The notes below the pieces were generated by a model. It saw only the letters and a program-made list of their open reading frames with translations, did not search any database and was not told the DNA's origin. Shown here one piece after another: positions 43,892 to 57,570 of a stretch of 64,000 nucleotides of DNA. Each line of letters opens with the position of its first letter. The stretch's first letter is position 1. This DNA is from Gnetum montanum (lineage: Eukaryota > Streptophyta > Gnetopsida > Gnetales > Gnetaceae), in the NCBI GenBank assembly GCA_015680685.1, contig MNCI01017937.1:171836-235835 (forward strand). The letters run 5' to 3'. The position numbers and the translations under genes are program-made.

Positions 43892-45172
43892 TTCCCCTAA
43901 ATTTTATGATCAAATATATTCTTTTTATTACCATTTGTAAGCTTTTCCTTGATTGTTGCAGCCAAAACCTTTGAAGAATCAACATTGATCTTCGAACCCC
44001 TTCCCCTAGGCCCCCCATGACCAAAACTATAGTATGAAAGTTATAGGTGGTTGGGTTTTGGTTTTTTGCAACACTTTCTATGAATTTTATAGTCCAAATC
44101 TAGCATTGATATCTCTTCCCCTTTATTTTTCATTTTTACTACCAAAATTTTATCCTCTAGTTCCTAAAGTGGGTGGTTCAACTTTTCTGGAAGTTGGCTT
44201 CCCCCCATTTTTTCAAGTTGGAAAAATTGGCTGTTGGCTAAAACCAATTTTAGTGGAAAAACACCAACTTTCCATTTTTTTTAGGATTCCCCTCATTAAT
44301 GTTGAGGTAGGAGGTGTAAGATTCTTAGAATCTCACCATCCTTCTTTCCCTCCTTTGCCATACCCACTATGGAAGAATTTGGGATGCTAGTGTAGGCAAG
44401 GTTTATTACTAACTTAATGACTAGATTTGCTTTTATTCCATTGCCAAGATTGCAAGTTGAAAGCCATTTTATAATTTTTTAAAGCCAAAACTCCCAAGGA
44501 ATCCAATGTTGTATTTACCATCCTTGTAGTAGAGCTACAACATAGAAGTTTTAGGTGGTGTGGATGCTGAAGTTTCATAACATCTACTATGAATTTCTAG
44601 AGCAAAGTCAATGTGAAATCCCTAACAACCATTTAATTTTTTTTTGCCATATTTTTTGCCACTAAACTAACATTGGTTTCCACACCAACCAAGCTTACTT
44701 TTCCCTCCTTTATGGTAAAAGTTAACGACTTGCTAAAACCATCTTTGGAAACTATCAAGTTTTCATTTTGGCCTTCAAATTTCTCCCCCTCTCTTCAACA
44801 TTGAAATAAGAAGGTGTGAGATTTCCATTATCTTATCCTACTTCTTTCCTCCCATCCCCTACCCCATGCATTACCCCAACCCCCCACCCCTCGCAACCAC
44901 CACCCCACCCTCCACCCACCTCTCCATCCTACCATACCTAGCATAGAGGTAGCCAGGAGGCCAACTTGGGTGAGGCTTGACATCAATGTTTTCAACTTTT
45001 CATTTTTTGTAAAGGGGTAAACCCCTCTTATCCCCCCACTTACTAAGAATAGTAAGTACATTATTTTTTTTTCATTTTCATTTCCTTTAAGAGTTTTTAA
45101 ATTCCATTCACTAGATTTTACTTCTATTTTACCATTTTAGCCTATTTTTAAGCCATTCTTAGTACTATATCC
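43892..45172 (+). other. 5' leader of element D with a ~500-bp diverged duplication
   Basis: Two diverged copies (about 43960-44400 and 44460-44945) share GAAAGTTATAGGTGG / GAAGTTTTAGGTGG, TTGAGGTAGGAGGTGTAAGATT / TTGAAATAAGAAGGTGTGAGATT (in part) and a C-rich CCATCC...CCC tail. The stretch 44865-44935 is almost pure C and A. The 118-aa ORF 44034-44390 falls in copy one and lacks any domain. Confidence 0.6.
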
Positions 45173-48100
45173 ATGTCTTTCCAATAGTTCACCAAATTTC
45201 CCTTCACCCTCATTGGTGAAGATGAAAACCAACAAGCCATGAGGGTCTATGATCCAAAGACCCTACTAGTATTGAGTGTAGGTGATCTTTGAGGATCAGA
45301 CAAGAGAGTCCTAATTTTGTAGCCATAAATGAAGATCTTTGTAACTTCATTTATGCCAAAATATAGGCAAGCATGCTAATTCCACATATTGAAGTAGAGG
45401 CCAAGAGGGGGTTTGAGCTCATACATAGAAGTGGGAAGGAGTACATCCCTTCCCCATATGACCAAATTTATTTTAATAACATCTATGCTAGCATCCTAGC
45501 CTAATTAATTGTTGTGGAAGAGGAAGATGACAAGCATAGCTTTGAGGAATTACAAGAAGAGGATGATGAATTTAAGGTAGAATCTCAGCCTAAAAAGATC
45601 TTGGAAGGGATATTCCAACAAACATCCCCCAAGGTCACAACACCTTCCTCTAATGCTTTTGTTTTCTCCATGGGCACGGTGCCACCATCTTCCACTCCTT
45701 CCTATCCTATTGTGGTTGATCCCACACCAGTTATAGCCACACATCACACTCTGCCAATGCCACAAACAACAAAATATAATACATCAATGTCATTTACATC
45801 AGGGTCTTAATATATAAAACTATCCATGGTGGTTTTTACCACCAAAAATCCATTAACTACTCACGTGGGGTTCACCATGGGACCCCAAGCAACATAGGGA
45901 TCACACATCCCATTTGTCCCATTTGTGCCTCAAGTATTGACACAAACATCGCTTTATTTGTTTGTCCCACCAACCACAACCATAACACAACCTCTTCATT
46001 CTATCATGCAACTCATAACAAGGCCACAAGCCTCAAAATAGATGCCACAATCGTATGTACAAACACCACAACCAATAGGTCCATCACAAGATGTGGATGA
46101 AGCCTTTTAGATGATCCAAGACCTAACCGAGGAGTTGAAGAGGCTTAAAGCCTCTAGTTTACAAACTATAAAGATTATGAACTTCTTTTAGGACAATCTC
46201 ATAAGTCCTATAGTCCTACTCTTGATACTTTCTCCTAGTTTCCCTATTCACTAATTTAGAAAATACAATGAAGAAGGTGATCCTAATGCTCACCTTATTA
46301 CCTTTTAATCAAAATGTTTACTCTTGTAGTCATGGCCTCATACCATCATGAGAATTTTTCGAATTTCTTTTATTGGTAAAGCATTTAATTGATATCATGC
46401 ACTATGTAGAGGATCTATATCCTGTTTGGAGGAATCAGTAGCCTAGATTGTTAACCACTTCAAGTATAGCTTGAAGCCTGACACAATACTTGACCAAATC
46501 ATGAAGGTTATGCTGGAGCCCTTAGAACCCATGCAAAACTTCATTCAATGGTGAAACGAACTACCAAATAAAATACTAGAGCCTATAGCCAAAGCCCCCT
46601 TGTTAGCCATATTAAAGAGAGTAGTTAATGATTTTATTAATTCTAAACTCTAATACCTTGATCCATGGTCTCTTAGCCAAGCATTCTCACAAACCAAGAA
46701 TATTGAGGATGCTATAGAGGCTAGTTATGATTTGGCCTCTATAACATATAAAAATCAACATACTTTAAGAGACAAAGAAAAGAGTAAATAAAACAACATT
46801 ATTATAACAACTATAACCAAGGAAACAAAGATCACAAACCAAGGGCTGAAGGTCAATTCACCCAAGTTACCTACCAATGACTACAAATAACCAACCATCA
46901 ACTTCTAGGGCCACTGCATTAACAAAACTTATACCTAAATTCGAAAGGAAGCACATGTTCCAATATACTATGCTTCCATTAAAACCATCCAAGTTGTAGA
47001 CCAACTATTAAAAAGTTGATCCATGCAACAAAAACAAATGATTGAAGCTACTAGAAAGAAACATAAGTGGGTATGTGAAATAGCCAAGGATCCCTCTCGG
47101 GCAACGAAAGATGACCTGCAATTGCCTAGATACTTCAAGCTAGACTACTTTGGCCGTTAGCATCAACTATCTAGTCATGACATAGAATTCTACCTTGTAC
47201 TAAAGGATGACCTACAAAGGATGATAGATAGGAGGGAACTAGTCTTAGATGCTTCCAACCTAGTTCCTCTACAGAACTAGTCGATGTAGGTCTACAAAGA
47301 CCCATTGAATGCTAATGATAGCCTGTATGTTATTTCAGCATTCAACATTGATGATGATTGGAGACCTGTAAGAGAACCATTCATGATTCAACTATCCCCT
47401 ATAACTAAAGGGCTTCTTCAACTTCCCATAGCTCAAGATCCCCCTTCATCATGAGAGTACCATCATGAGTGTGTCTGAGGGAACCTTTTTTCATCAAGAT
47501 CTTCCAACCCAATACAACCTAAACAGTTGTAGCCCAAAAAATAGTGCAATAATCCCTTGTGGTGGCCAATGCTACTATTAGTTCATCATAGCTAATGGAT
47601 GATAATAAAAAAACTTCAGCCAAACAAAGGAAGAAGCATAAGCAGAAGCTTGATAGTAAGTGAGACAAGTAGACGGAGGCACAAAAGGAAGTGGATCCAC
47701 CATAGCCCACTTCCATTTCAACTATACTGATGACCTCCTCCACTCCCACCCTTTTAACCAATGAGCCATAGGGGGATACTAATGACCACAATCAAAACAA
47801 CAAGGAAGAGCCACAACAACCATAGTTTAAAGCCAAAGTTCACATTTTGGAATGTCTGAAGGAAGTAAAGCACAACTGGGTAGACAAGTCCATGGACAAT
47901 GATGAAAACTTCCTCAATCCAATGGACCAAGTTAGGATATCCCTCAAGAAAAGAAAATATAACTTTAAGCTTATATGACCTAATCATGACCTCCACCACA
48001 TGCCATGAGGCACTAGTCAAAATGTTGATCTCCATCCTTGTTAGTAAGGATATCCCTACTAATAAGAAATCCATCCATGTAGTGATTATTCCTCCCTCAC

Positions 48101-48560
48101 CAAGGGGATAGAAGTCAACATCCTTAACATTTTTTGATAGTAAAATTAAGGTTAATCCCAAAAATGATGAAGCAACTACATCCCCTTTATTGATAACCAT
48201 ACACGTAGGATAATTTAAAATCCATTAGATGCATGTTGATGATAGAGCTACAACCAACATCATCCTATGCATCATTTTTGAATGCTTGATCTTAATTGAG
48301 TTAATATAGCCTACAACCATCATAGCTCTTAAGTCCTTCAATGGATCAAGATTTTTCATCAAGGGATCTATCTCCTTGGATTCTATAGCTAAGGAGTAAT
48401 TCCCCACAATCACCAATTTCTTTATGGTGGAAGAGAGACAAGGATTCAACTTGATCTTGGGAAGAGCTTGGTTGGCTTAATTACAAGTTGTGTCCTCTCT
48501 CATTCATCAAGAAATTCACATCCTTATGAGGGAGGTGAAATCATCATTCATGGAGATAAT
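45173..48560 (+). pseudogene. gag-protease of element D
   Basis: It starts MSFQ at 45173, then FTKFPFTLIGEDEN and an acidic stretch (45514-45600, EEEDDKHSFEELQEEDDEF). A long Pro/Thr/Gln-rich linker is followed by EELKRLKAS, capsid text (HTIMRIFRIS, FKYSLKPDTILDQIM, NDFINSKL, LSQAFSQTKNIEDA), a decayed knuckle near 47.15 kb, and VYKDPLNANDS near 47.29 kb, shared with elements I and R. The retropepsin starts VDDRATTNII near 48.24 kb and ends FNLILGRAWLA. There are many stops and frameshifts. Minus-strand ORFs at 47519-48449 are shadows. Confidence 0.85.
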
Positions 48561-49040
48561 GTAGTTTTCCTAGTTGTCAATAATGCAGATAAAGAGAAAG
48601 GGTTCGAAGTGGAGCTTCAAGAAGAAGCTCCTAGCCATGAAAAGTAAAAACACAAGAAAGCTAACAATGATAACAATAAGAAATGGGACACATTATGGGA
48701 TGAACTCTCTTTTAACATCATAAGCGAAGGGGATGGTGAATATAAGCTTGTGTAGAGTAGGCCTTACTCTCTCCCTAATCTTGGAAAGATTAGGAAGAAT
48801 TTGCACAAGTGAAGTTTACCTTAACCTTCCCATGCCCCTATGACTAGATGCAACGATAGCCATATATCCTTACTTTTCTTTTATTATACCTTTTTATGCA
48901 TTTTTTGTTTTACTCTTTATGCACATAGCCTATGCATGTAGCTTAAGCTTGATTGCATTTTTCACTATTTGCTACAACCTTTCTTTATTTTTACTTATGT
49001 TATAAACATCAAAAGCCTTATAAATATACATGTCTTTCCA
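48561..49040 (+). other. protease tail and spacer (element D)
   Basis: Up to about 48800 a weak continuation of the frame matches element I's equivalent (SRPYSLPNLGKIRKN). After that it is AT-rich noncoding sequence. Confidence 0.45.
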
Positions 49041-49215
49041 ACCATATCCACTAAGATGTTAAACTGGAATTACCATATGCTAAGACATTAAACCAGCATT
49101 ATGATCTACTAAGACCTTAAATTGGTATTATGGCCTACCATGGCCTTAAAATGACAACATAGCCATAATTGTGCAATATAAATTGTGCCCACAATGTCCT
49201 AAAACTAGCAAATGT
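49040..49215 (+). repeat. AAACTGGCA array, short and eroded (element D)
   Basis: Four or five units such as AAGATGTTAAACTGGAAT, AGACATTAAACCAGCAT, AGACCTTAAATTGGTAT and GTCCTAAAACTAGCAAA lie at the same place after the protease as in I, C and R. Confidence 0.75.
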
Positions 49216-49539
49216 CCCTTTTATTATTATATATTTCTTTCCTTAGTCTATTATTACAATGATTAGCTATTTAATGTTATAACAAAAATGTCAACATAGC
49301 CATTTTCAATGTTTACAACATTTAAAATTTTTACTACTGCTATAGATGGATATAGTGAAAAACAAAAGAAAAATTTAAATTGAAAGTTAAAATGTTCATA
49401 TCCATACATAGCCATGATGACACTATGTGGCACAAATGTCAAAAAATAATAACAATCATCTATAAGATAATCTTGACTAATCATAGCCATCAGCATGAAA
49501 ATAAAAACAAATAGCCATCAAGATAAACTAAAGGAGGTT

Positions 49540-52500
49540 GCTAAGAGGCATCTAGAGAAGGAAGTGATGGGTCATTCCCATCCTAATTACTAGGCTTTCC
49601 AATGTCTCTTGAGGCTTGGAATGCAACAACATATAGCCAATTAGTAATCCATAGCCAAAATCATGACTTAAAACAAAAACTAAAACATAAAATATATTAA
49701 ACCTATGGAGATTTTGTTTCCATTATTTCCAGGGGTAGATGGGAAAGGCCTTCCTCCAAATGATGGAGAATCTAGTCGTCCATCATGTTAACCCAATCAA
49801 CATCTCCAAGATTAATGCCATAGAGAATGCTAGTTCTATCTATAGGAGTCCAAGTAGGAGGCTCCTAGGTAACAACAGCTGTAGAGATCTCACCTACAAC
49901 AGTTATAATATGAAGAGTAGGAGATTTATTAACCTTGAAAGTACTTTCAAAAAGTTCATAAGCACTCTCCACTTGGATTCCTTGGATGAACAACTCTCTC
50001 TTTTGTTGTTCAACCAACTCCTCCTTAAGCCACTTTAGGTAGGACTTGTGATCTTCCTTGTACTACCTCTTATGGATATTTTATGTCTTGCCCCACTCAA
50101 GGACCTAAGCATAGTGATCCTTCTAATCCTCAACCTTTTGGAAGATAAGGTTCATCTACATATGTTGTTCCACCATCTCCCATAGGACTGCTACTTTGTC
50201 TTGAACAACATGCCAGTAGTGGACCCATGTGATCTCCTTAGTCCATAAGTCCCTTGAGTTAGCCACTTGGGCTTCAACAAAGGCCTTATGGTCTAAGAGA
50301 TCTCTAATAGTATCCTCTTGCCTTTGAGTCTTTTCCCTTAAATCCACAACCTCCTCCCATAGGGATTTGTTTGACCTCTCTAGCTGACATGAAGTGTTTG
50401 CACATGATATTACTAAATTAATATCATTCTCATACAACTTCATAGGTACACTAGATACATCAAAGGAAAGCATGGATAAGGAGTCTATCTCCATGTCTCT
50501 ATTAGGGTTCCAGTCCACACAAGACACTACACAATTATAAAATACAACCGTAAAACATAATACACAAACTAAGATAGCCATGATGCAAGCATAGCCTATG
50601 ATTGAAGTACATAAAAAAAATCCTTACCAATCTCAAGTGCAACTTTATGCAACTAATCGATGATATCATTGACCATCCAACACATGAACTCCACTTTATT
50701 TGGAATCCCTACCCATGGTTTTACACAAAACTTAGGGATGAAAGCTTACACGAATGGCTTAGGAACTACTATAAGCATAATAATCATTGAAACGTTAGGA
50801 TAACAACCAAAGATAAACAATGAGTTATAATGAAAATATTAAGTCATAGGCATACTTGGATCCTCCTCCTCTTCCTCTTTTGGAATCATGATGAAAGAGG
50901 TACTTGGTAGCACCTCACTAAACAATGCATCTAGATCATCTATACCTACATCGAAAAATCCTTTAATCATAGGTTGCTTTAGGAGTGCCTCTTCTGCATG
51001 CCTTTGTTGTACCTCTGCAACAACATTGGATTCCATAGCTTGATGCTTATCTACAACCATAGCACATAGAAAATTGGCTAGCACATGAAACCTTAAAGTA
51101 ACCATAATCTTTAAAACATGAAATAGCCAAATTTAAATAACGCATATTTGCAATTGCATACTATGATGGCCTAAGCTTAAACTAAAACTTCTTTGGGGTA
51201 GGCCTAATCATACCTAGACACTAGTAGGAAACAAGAGAGGCTCATCATTATCAGCACTATCAGGATACTCATACTGCTTAACATTGAGATTCTTAGTGGT
51301 GATGGATAACATATAATACATTCCCTCTGGTGGCTTCTATGCTTGCACTATTGGATAATCCATTTTCATATACCATCAAAAACTCTACAAACCTCTTCAA
51401 ATAACCTACAAAAAATGAAAAGTGCATATGGATTGTCATAGAGGTGTCAGCTCAGAGTCTAAGGATCTCCTCTTGAAGCCCAGTAGCCAAAGCAACCACC
51501 CAATCAAATTTGATGTCCTCCATTAGGACCTTTTAAAGGTCCATCCCTATTCTAGGCCAATTGCCTTCTTTTATATAGCAATTTTGGAAATTCATGAGAC
51601 CTAAGAAAAGGATATGATTCCTTTTCATGAGGGTTCATGAAGCTATTCATCGAAATTCCAAAGAGGCCCATGTTAGCATGAAGACACTCTAGAAATTTAT
51701 CATGATGGCTTAATGACCTTATTGTCTTGGTGGTAACCTTTGCCCCATCATCAGGAACACCAAAAAAGTCATGAAAGAGGCTAGCACCTATGTCCATATT
51801 CACCTTCATACCTTAGATGATGGTGCTAGAACGACTAGCCTTCTCATCAAAGAAGTTGATGACATGCAACATCTTTGTAGCAAGAATGGAAGGGATAGGT
51901 GCCATGAATACATTAAGCAAACTTAAATACTATATATTTTCTTGAATGTACCTTGGTGGGTATCCCTTTAACCACTCTTGTGCTAATTTCACTTCACCAA
52001 ACCTTAGGATGAAGGTACCCTCATGACGTGAACTTGAAAGTGGTATATTAACATCATTTGAGGTAGAAGGTCCTATGAAGTAATAATCAAGGTTTAGCAT
52101 CAACATGAGTAATTTTAATGACTAAGAAAAGTGATGGAACACTAAAGTTATAACCATAAAACACTAAAAGCTATAGCCTTTACATTTACCTTTCCTTTTC
52201 TTCTTTTATGTGGTTTGAGTAGAGGTCCTAGCTACAAAGGTTTGATCTATGCCATCGATATCTACCCACCAGCTGTGCATCATCCCATCATCCTTAAACT
52301 TCTTGTATACAAGGTTAAACCTGGTGGTGTATTCATCAAAGTCCCCTCTTAACTATTGACACACAATAGTTCTAATTAGAGGACTCTTGGTGAATTCATC
52401 CAAACCAGTTTGAGACACTACTAAGATTTGATCCTTGATAATCAAACCCTGATCATTAACCTTATGCCTATAAGAAGTTGTAGAACTAATGAGGTTAAGA

Positions 52501-52590
52501 AAGAAGGTTAAGCTAAAAGCATAAAAGCATTAAAATAACCATGTTTACTCTTGGAGATGATACACAGTGCCAAGCAAGTTCTAGAATAAT
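49540..52590 (-). pseudogene. intron-containing antisense gene carried by element D
   Basis: On the minus strand an exon ending at 52190 encodes LIIKDQILVVSQTGLDEF, RFNLVYKKFKDDGMMHSWWV and a basic end. A 117-bp intron (52073-52189, GTAAATG...TTCATAG) follows with the frame preserved. The next exon encodes SSSRHEGTFILRFGEVKLAQ, NMDIGASLFHDFFG and MGLFGISMNSFMNP, to about 51550. Further segments lie at 51.54-51.27, 51.1-50.84 and 50.53-49.70 kb. The last is a charged likely coiled coil (LERSNKSLWEEVVDLREK) leading to IDRTSILYGIN and DVDWVNMMDD. A short last exon is near 49.6 kb. Element I carries the homologous 3' end. I do not recognise the family. Stops are mainly TAG. Because it is antisense to the element, element transcription would not splice out its introns. 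Confidence 0.65.
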
Positions 52591-53035
52591 GTGTGGACTC
52601 TATGCACCACCATTAGAGTGTTGTTAGTATTATATTAAATATACTCTAGAATCGTCCAAATCTCTATAAGGTAATGTGGGCTTATGGAATCTACTAGTCC
52701 CCATATAGTATTAGGACATGGCTTGTTAGTAATGTATCTGGAAATTAGGCTAGATGCTTGAGGCAATAGGGCCTCCAAAACAACCATGGCTACATATGTG
52801 GACCAGTGTGATCATAGCATCACACTAAAGTTTCTAAGAAGGTAAACATGGAAGTCCCTTGCCCTAGGCTGGAACCATAATGAGAGCTTCCTAAAAGGCA
52901 TGCCATGTGGTGGGGTATTGGTCTTAGGATGACCAATGTAGCAAAAGAGACCAACCAGTTCCACTATGATAAGGATAGGCCTCAAAAAGACCCTACATGA
53001 AGCAAAACAAAAAACATTGTGTCCTATTAGAGTTA
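52591..53035. other. spacer right of the antisense gene
   Basis: No clear feature. If the antisense gene had its own promoter it should lie here or further right; no TATA box stands out. Coding-like minus-strand text continues weakly (52.6-52.9 kb), so a first exon may be hidden here. Confidence 0.3.
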
Positions 53036-53565
53036 CCTAGTAAATTTAGACAAAGCATCTAGTTGGAGGTGAAATTAGTCTCTGTAAAAAGCTCCAAGGT
53101 GTTTTTTCTAAATTATTCTAACCAATTTCACAAGAAAAAATTATAACCATGTGTAGCCTTAGATTATGGAAACACTTAGCAAATTTAGACAAAATGTCTA
53201 GTTGGAGGTAAAATTAGCCTATGTAAAAAGCTCTAAGGTGGTTTTTCTAAATTAACTTAAGAAATTATATAAAAGCATAGTTACCATATTTTATAGCCTT
53301 TATAGGCAAAATTTTATAGCCCAAAACTAAGTCTTACTCTAAATTATGGATAAATTTAGAAAAAAACATCTAAATTATACATAAATTTCGAATAAACATG
53401 CAAGTTATGCATAAATTTAGCAAATAGCATCTACATTATGCATAAGTTTAGAAAAAGCAATCATATGTTTAGAAAAAAATATCTAAATTATTCAAAGCAT
53501 GCATAAGTTAGGAAAAAGAATCTAAGCTATGCACAAATTTAGAAAAAAGCATAATGAACTTAGAA
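53035..53565. repeat. AAATTTAGAAAAA short tandem repeats
   Basis: Two copies of a ~127-bp unit (53039-53110 and 53167-53240, sharing AAATTTAGACAAA and CTAGTTGGAGGT) are followed by about seven ~30-bp units of the type TAAATTTAGAAAAAACATCT / AAATTATGCA. Nothing is coded. Confidence 0.75.
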
Positions 53566-53739
53566 AAACTTATTTAGCAATAGTAAAAGCTAGCTAAAAA
53601 TAGAAAAAGATTCTACTCTTCTTAAAACAAAAACTAATCATTATTTTTACATGTTAACAATAGAAAAACATAATTTTTATGTATCAACCACTTCCATCTC
53701 AAAATGGATAAAGTATTACATCTATGACTTCACCTTGTT

Positions 53740-56700
53740 CACCTAGCCATAGCCAAAAAATTTGTTAAAATTTTATTTGAGCTCTGATTTTAGTTATTCC
53801 ACCACAAAAAAGAATCTTGAAATTATGAATATTATAGCCATGACCATTAAAACTAAAAATGTATACCCATATATCCATAAAACATGAAAACATTTAGCCA
53901 AAAACATAGTTATCAACATTTACCTCTTTTTACATAGGGTTGGTAAAAAATTTGGCAAAACTTCGTTTGAGCTTCAAATAGGGGGATTCTACCACCATTT
54001 GAAAGCTTAAATCAAGCCCTATGCACCCATGCTTAGAAAAAATTCAAAACCTTTGTCATTTATTTAGGAAAAATTTGTCAAATTTTGACAATAATCCAAA
54101 AATGGCACAAACATCCTTATTATACATGCCTAGTAAAAAATTTGCAAAAAAAATTTTTTAAGTCCAATTGGAGTGATTCCATCTCCATTGGAAATTTGAA
54201 GCCAAAGCCTACTCAGCCATAACTAGAAAATAGTCAAAACCATTGCCATTTCCTTAAAAATATTTACAAAATTACATGAAATTACAAAAGTGGCACAAAT
54301 AACCTAACTACACAATGTTAGGAAAATAGCTATAACTTCATCATTATGACTCCAAATAAAATGAGATAACATCCATTAGAAAGCCTAAAAAAAGGGCTAT
54401 GAACCCATAAAATTCAATGTTACAAATATGTAGCTTTTATTTCAATAAAAAACACAACATTACTTGGTTTTTCATGCCAAAACATCAAAAACATCAAAGC
54501 CTAGATTTCATATAGCCATGGAAATAGTTGAAGTAGCCAAAACCATTGAAACCTATTAAAATTTATACCAAAATAATGGGGTAGGATTTTGTTGAAATTT
54601 AATTTTAACAAATCCTAAAGCCTAGATCTAAAAAACTGACGAGACTGCAAAATTTGGGGAAAAAAAGCATGAAACAATAAGTCCTATTTTCAAAATCAAA
54701 TCTACAAAAGCTAAAGAAATGAAATGACAATGGATCCATGTGGAAATGGCCAAAATAGGAGGTTGGATTTTATTATAATTTAATTTTAATTGCTCCACTA
54801 GAGTATATCTAGAAAAAATGGCCTTAACATATAAGAGACAAGAAACTAGAAAAACCATAAGAAACAAAGGCAAAACTAGGTAGAACTACCTACATTGGAG
54901 TAGCAATAGAAGAAGCCTAGATGGAGATGGTCCTAGGTACTTCTTGTAGCTCTTATTCATGTTCATCCACCTTCTAGATCATAGTGTTTTATCTATTTCC
55001 CCATCATTGCTTTGGCACCATGGTAGACTAAACATTGGGAATGGCTAAAAACTAAGAAGGATAAGAGATCAACATTGGCTGTGAGGAAGATGAAAGGATT
55101 CCACACTAAAAATTGGTTGCTACTACCATAAGAACATCTACCAGACCTCTCCTCCAATGTGCTATTTTTGTAGAATGAATTTTTGATCAAAACCTACAAA
55201 ATTTGACATATAAAACTCACCTAAAACCTAAATGCACACCTTTAAATCCTAGCTACAAATTCAATGACCATAACTATAAGTGCACTAAAGTGCAACAAGG
55301 GGAATGTCTAGTTCATGTTAATTTTGGATGGGAAACAACTTAATTTTTCAAAATTTTAAATTCTTGGATTATGGACCTCCCCTGCGCCTTCTCTCTTGGC
55401 CAAAAATGGCATCAATGCTAAGATTTTTTTTATAATTTGACACTAAAACATTATGGAAAACTTAACCCCCATGCATCCATGTTGAGAGTACCATACCCAA
55501 TGTGGAAACATGCCTCTTATTTTGTAAAATAATTAGAATTACAAATATTTTACTATTTTTGGTAACCTAAACCTACCCTTTTCAACCTTAGGGGCCCAAA
55601 AGTGGATGGGACATGAACAAAGCTAAACACCATGGGTTTCCACGCTAGGGCAGTAGTGCCCAAGATGGAATAAGGGGATAAAATTCACTCATATCTCCCA
55701 AAACCCATCTAGCATAAGTTTGACCCCAAAATGGACCCCATGTAATCTAGAACCCCTCTAAGAATCTTTGGCAGCCTTAGAACCCCACAAAACCTAGTCA
55801 AAATTGGTCAAAACTAGTTAAAATATGGGATTTGGTATTTTTCACATTAGGGGAGGCTTCTTTGAGGCTGACCTTCTCACCCTTAGTGTGGATAGATGGG
55901 GGAAATCCAAAATGACCTAAACTGACTATCAAATAGCCATTTTTCAAACTCTGATGACCCCTAGACCCTGCTGGAACACTCTAAATATTCCAAAAGCCTC
56001 AAAAGTGGTTAAATATGGCACAAAATTGTCATTCCCCTCAAATTAATACTAAGGAAATTATTCCTATCATTGAAGAAAGGGAGGAGATTGCATAAGACAC
56101 TTAGAAGCCTTGAAATTATCTAATCTTAACATCCAACATTCACCGTCGACATCGACAATTGTGGAGGTTGACACGCATGGTCAATCAAGTATTAATTTGG
56201 CCTAGATTTGACTCTCTTCACTAAGGGAGACCTCTTCCATGTTGATCCTCCCATCATCAATGTGGATTAAAGAGAAAATCCTAAAAACCCCCTCATAGCC
56301 TTCAAAATAGCTAGATCTTAACCTTAGGCACTAATGGCCAACACCAGCAAACCCTATGGACACTCATGCATATTTAGATTGATCATAAATAGCTAAAAAT
56401 CCCTTCCCCAAAATTTTCCTACTAATCGTGGAAGCCCTAACATGGAAAGATGGGAGAAAGCCCAAAAATTTCCCAATGACCCATAAAATAACCAAACTTC
56501 AACATTCGATGTTAGCAATTGATACTAGCAATCATAGAAGCCTACATGCATGACTAAAAGTGATTAAAAAGGATCAAAACACTTTTCCCAAATTTACACA
56601 CTAGGCATTGAAGCCTCAATGTGAAAAAATAGGGGAAACACCAAAAAACACTTATCAACCTTTGAAACAGTGAAAGTTTAACACTAATCATTAATAATCT

Positions 56701-57570
56701 TTAATAGTAACCTTAGAGACCTATATGCATGGAACTAAATGATGCAAAAGGATAACAATATATTTCCCCCAAGTTTTTCACACTAGTCATATCATCCCCA
56801 ATGTAGAAAAGAGGGCGAAGCTCATAAACTAATTGGAAAACCTACAAACTAACTAGTTTTGACTCCAAACCCTAGTCTTTAACCTCAGTAGCCCCAAAAG
56901 CACACATGCATGGTTAATTAAAGTTAAAACTAGGCTATATCTAAGTTTTATGATGTCTCCATGGTGGGGATCCTCCTTCCATAATACTCAAAATGAAAAT
57001 TAAGGAGAACACTCATTTGGAGTCCATAAATACCTCAAAAACAACATTAACTAAACTTGCATGCACTCTAGGAGCTTGTTGACATCCTCTAAAGCCTTCA
57101 AACTTTAAGGAACTAATGTTAAAAGGTTAAAAAATGATCCCCTAGTTTTTCACATTCACCATCCTAGTCACAATGTGGAAATAAGGGGCAAACCTACAAA
57201 AATCCTTAGAAAAAATCCAAAATTTTTAAAACTTTACATGAAACCCTAGTTTTTGATCCTGATAGCCTAGAAGGCTAACATGCATAGTTGATTAAGATAA
57301 AAATTGGCTTGGATCTAAGATGCATGGTTATTTCACACTGAGGATCCCCTTTCCCATGCTGATGATAGTATCCCCAACATGAAAACTTAAGAGAGGACCT
57401 TTTTAAGGCTCCTAAACACCTCAGATGACATTAAATGATCTTTCATGCACTCTAGAATCTTAGTAGTAGCCATTGGAGCCCTTAAGCTTCATAAGATTGA
57501 TCCCAGGTGGCCAAAAAGTGGTTTCGCCTAGTTTTCCACATTTATCTCTTCATCCCCAACATAGAAAAAA
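53740..57570. repeat. ~190-bp diverged tandem repeats (element D)
   Basis: Successive units share GGTAAAAAATTTGGCAAAA and a TTTGAGCTTC / CCATTTGAAAGC phrase (about 53750, 53941, 54130, 54320). From about 55.4 kb there are ten or more units with a CACATTAG...AATGTGGAAA...GGGGAAA core (near 55850, 56230, 56420, 56595, 56785, 56950, 57165, 57345, 57540), often with dyads such as CATTGAAGCCTCAATG (56599-56614). Words are shared with U3 of LTR D. No coding frame is supported; the ORF 57473-57772 is chance. Confidence 0.7.

Noticed and set aside
44034-44390. 118-aa plus-strand ORF with aromatic-rich sequence
   Set aside because: It lies in a duplicated leader segment, its counterpart in copy two is not open, and no domain is visible.
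47754-48200. 148-aa minus-strand ORF, the longest in the window
   Set aside because: It is antisense to the gag-protease of element D; its hydrophobic composition comes from the complementary frame and it has no domain signature.
55380-57570. LTR-like GGGGAAA/TGTGGAAA ends as multiple nested LTRs
   Set aside because: The periodic units lack TG...CA ends and target duplications; tandem repeats explain them better.
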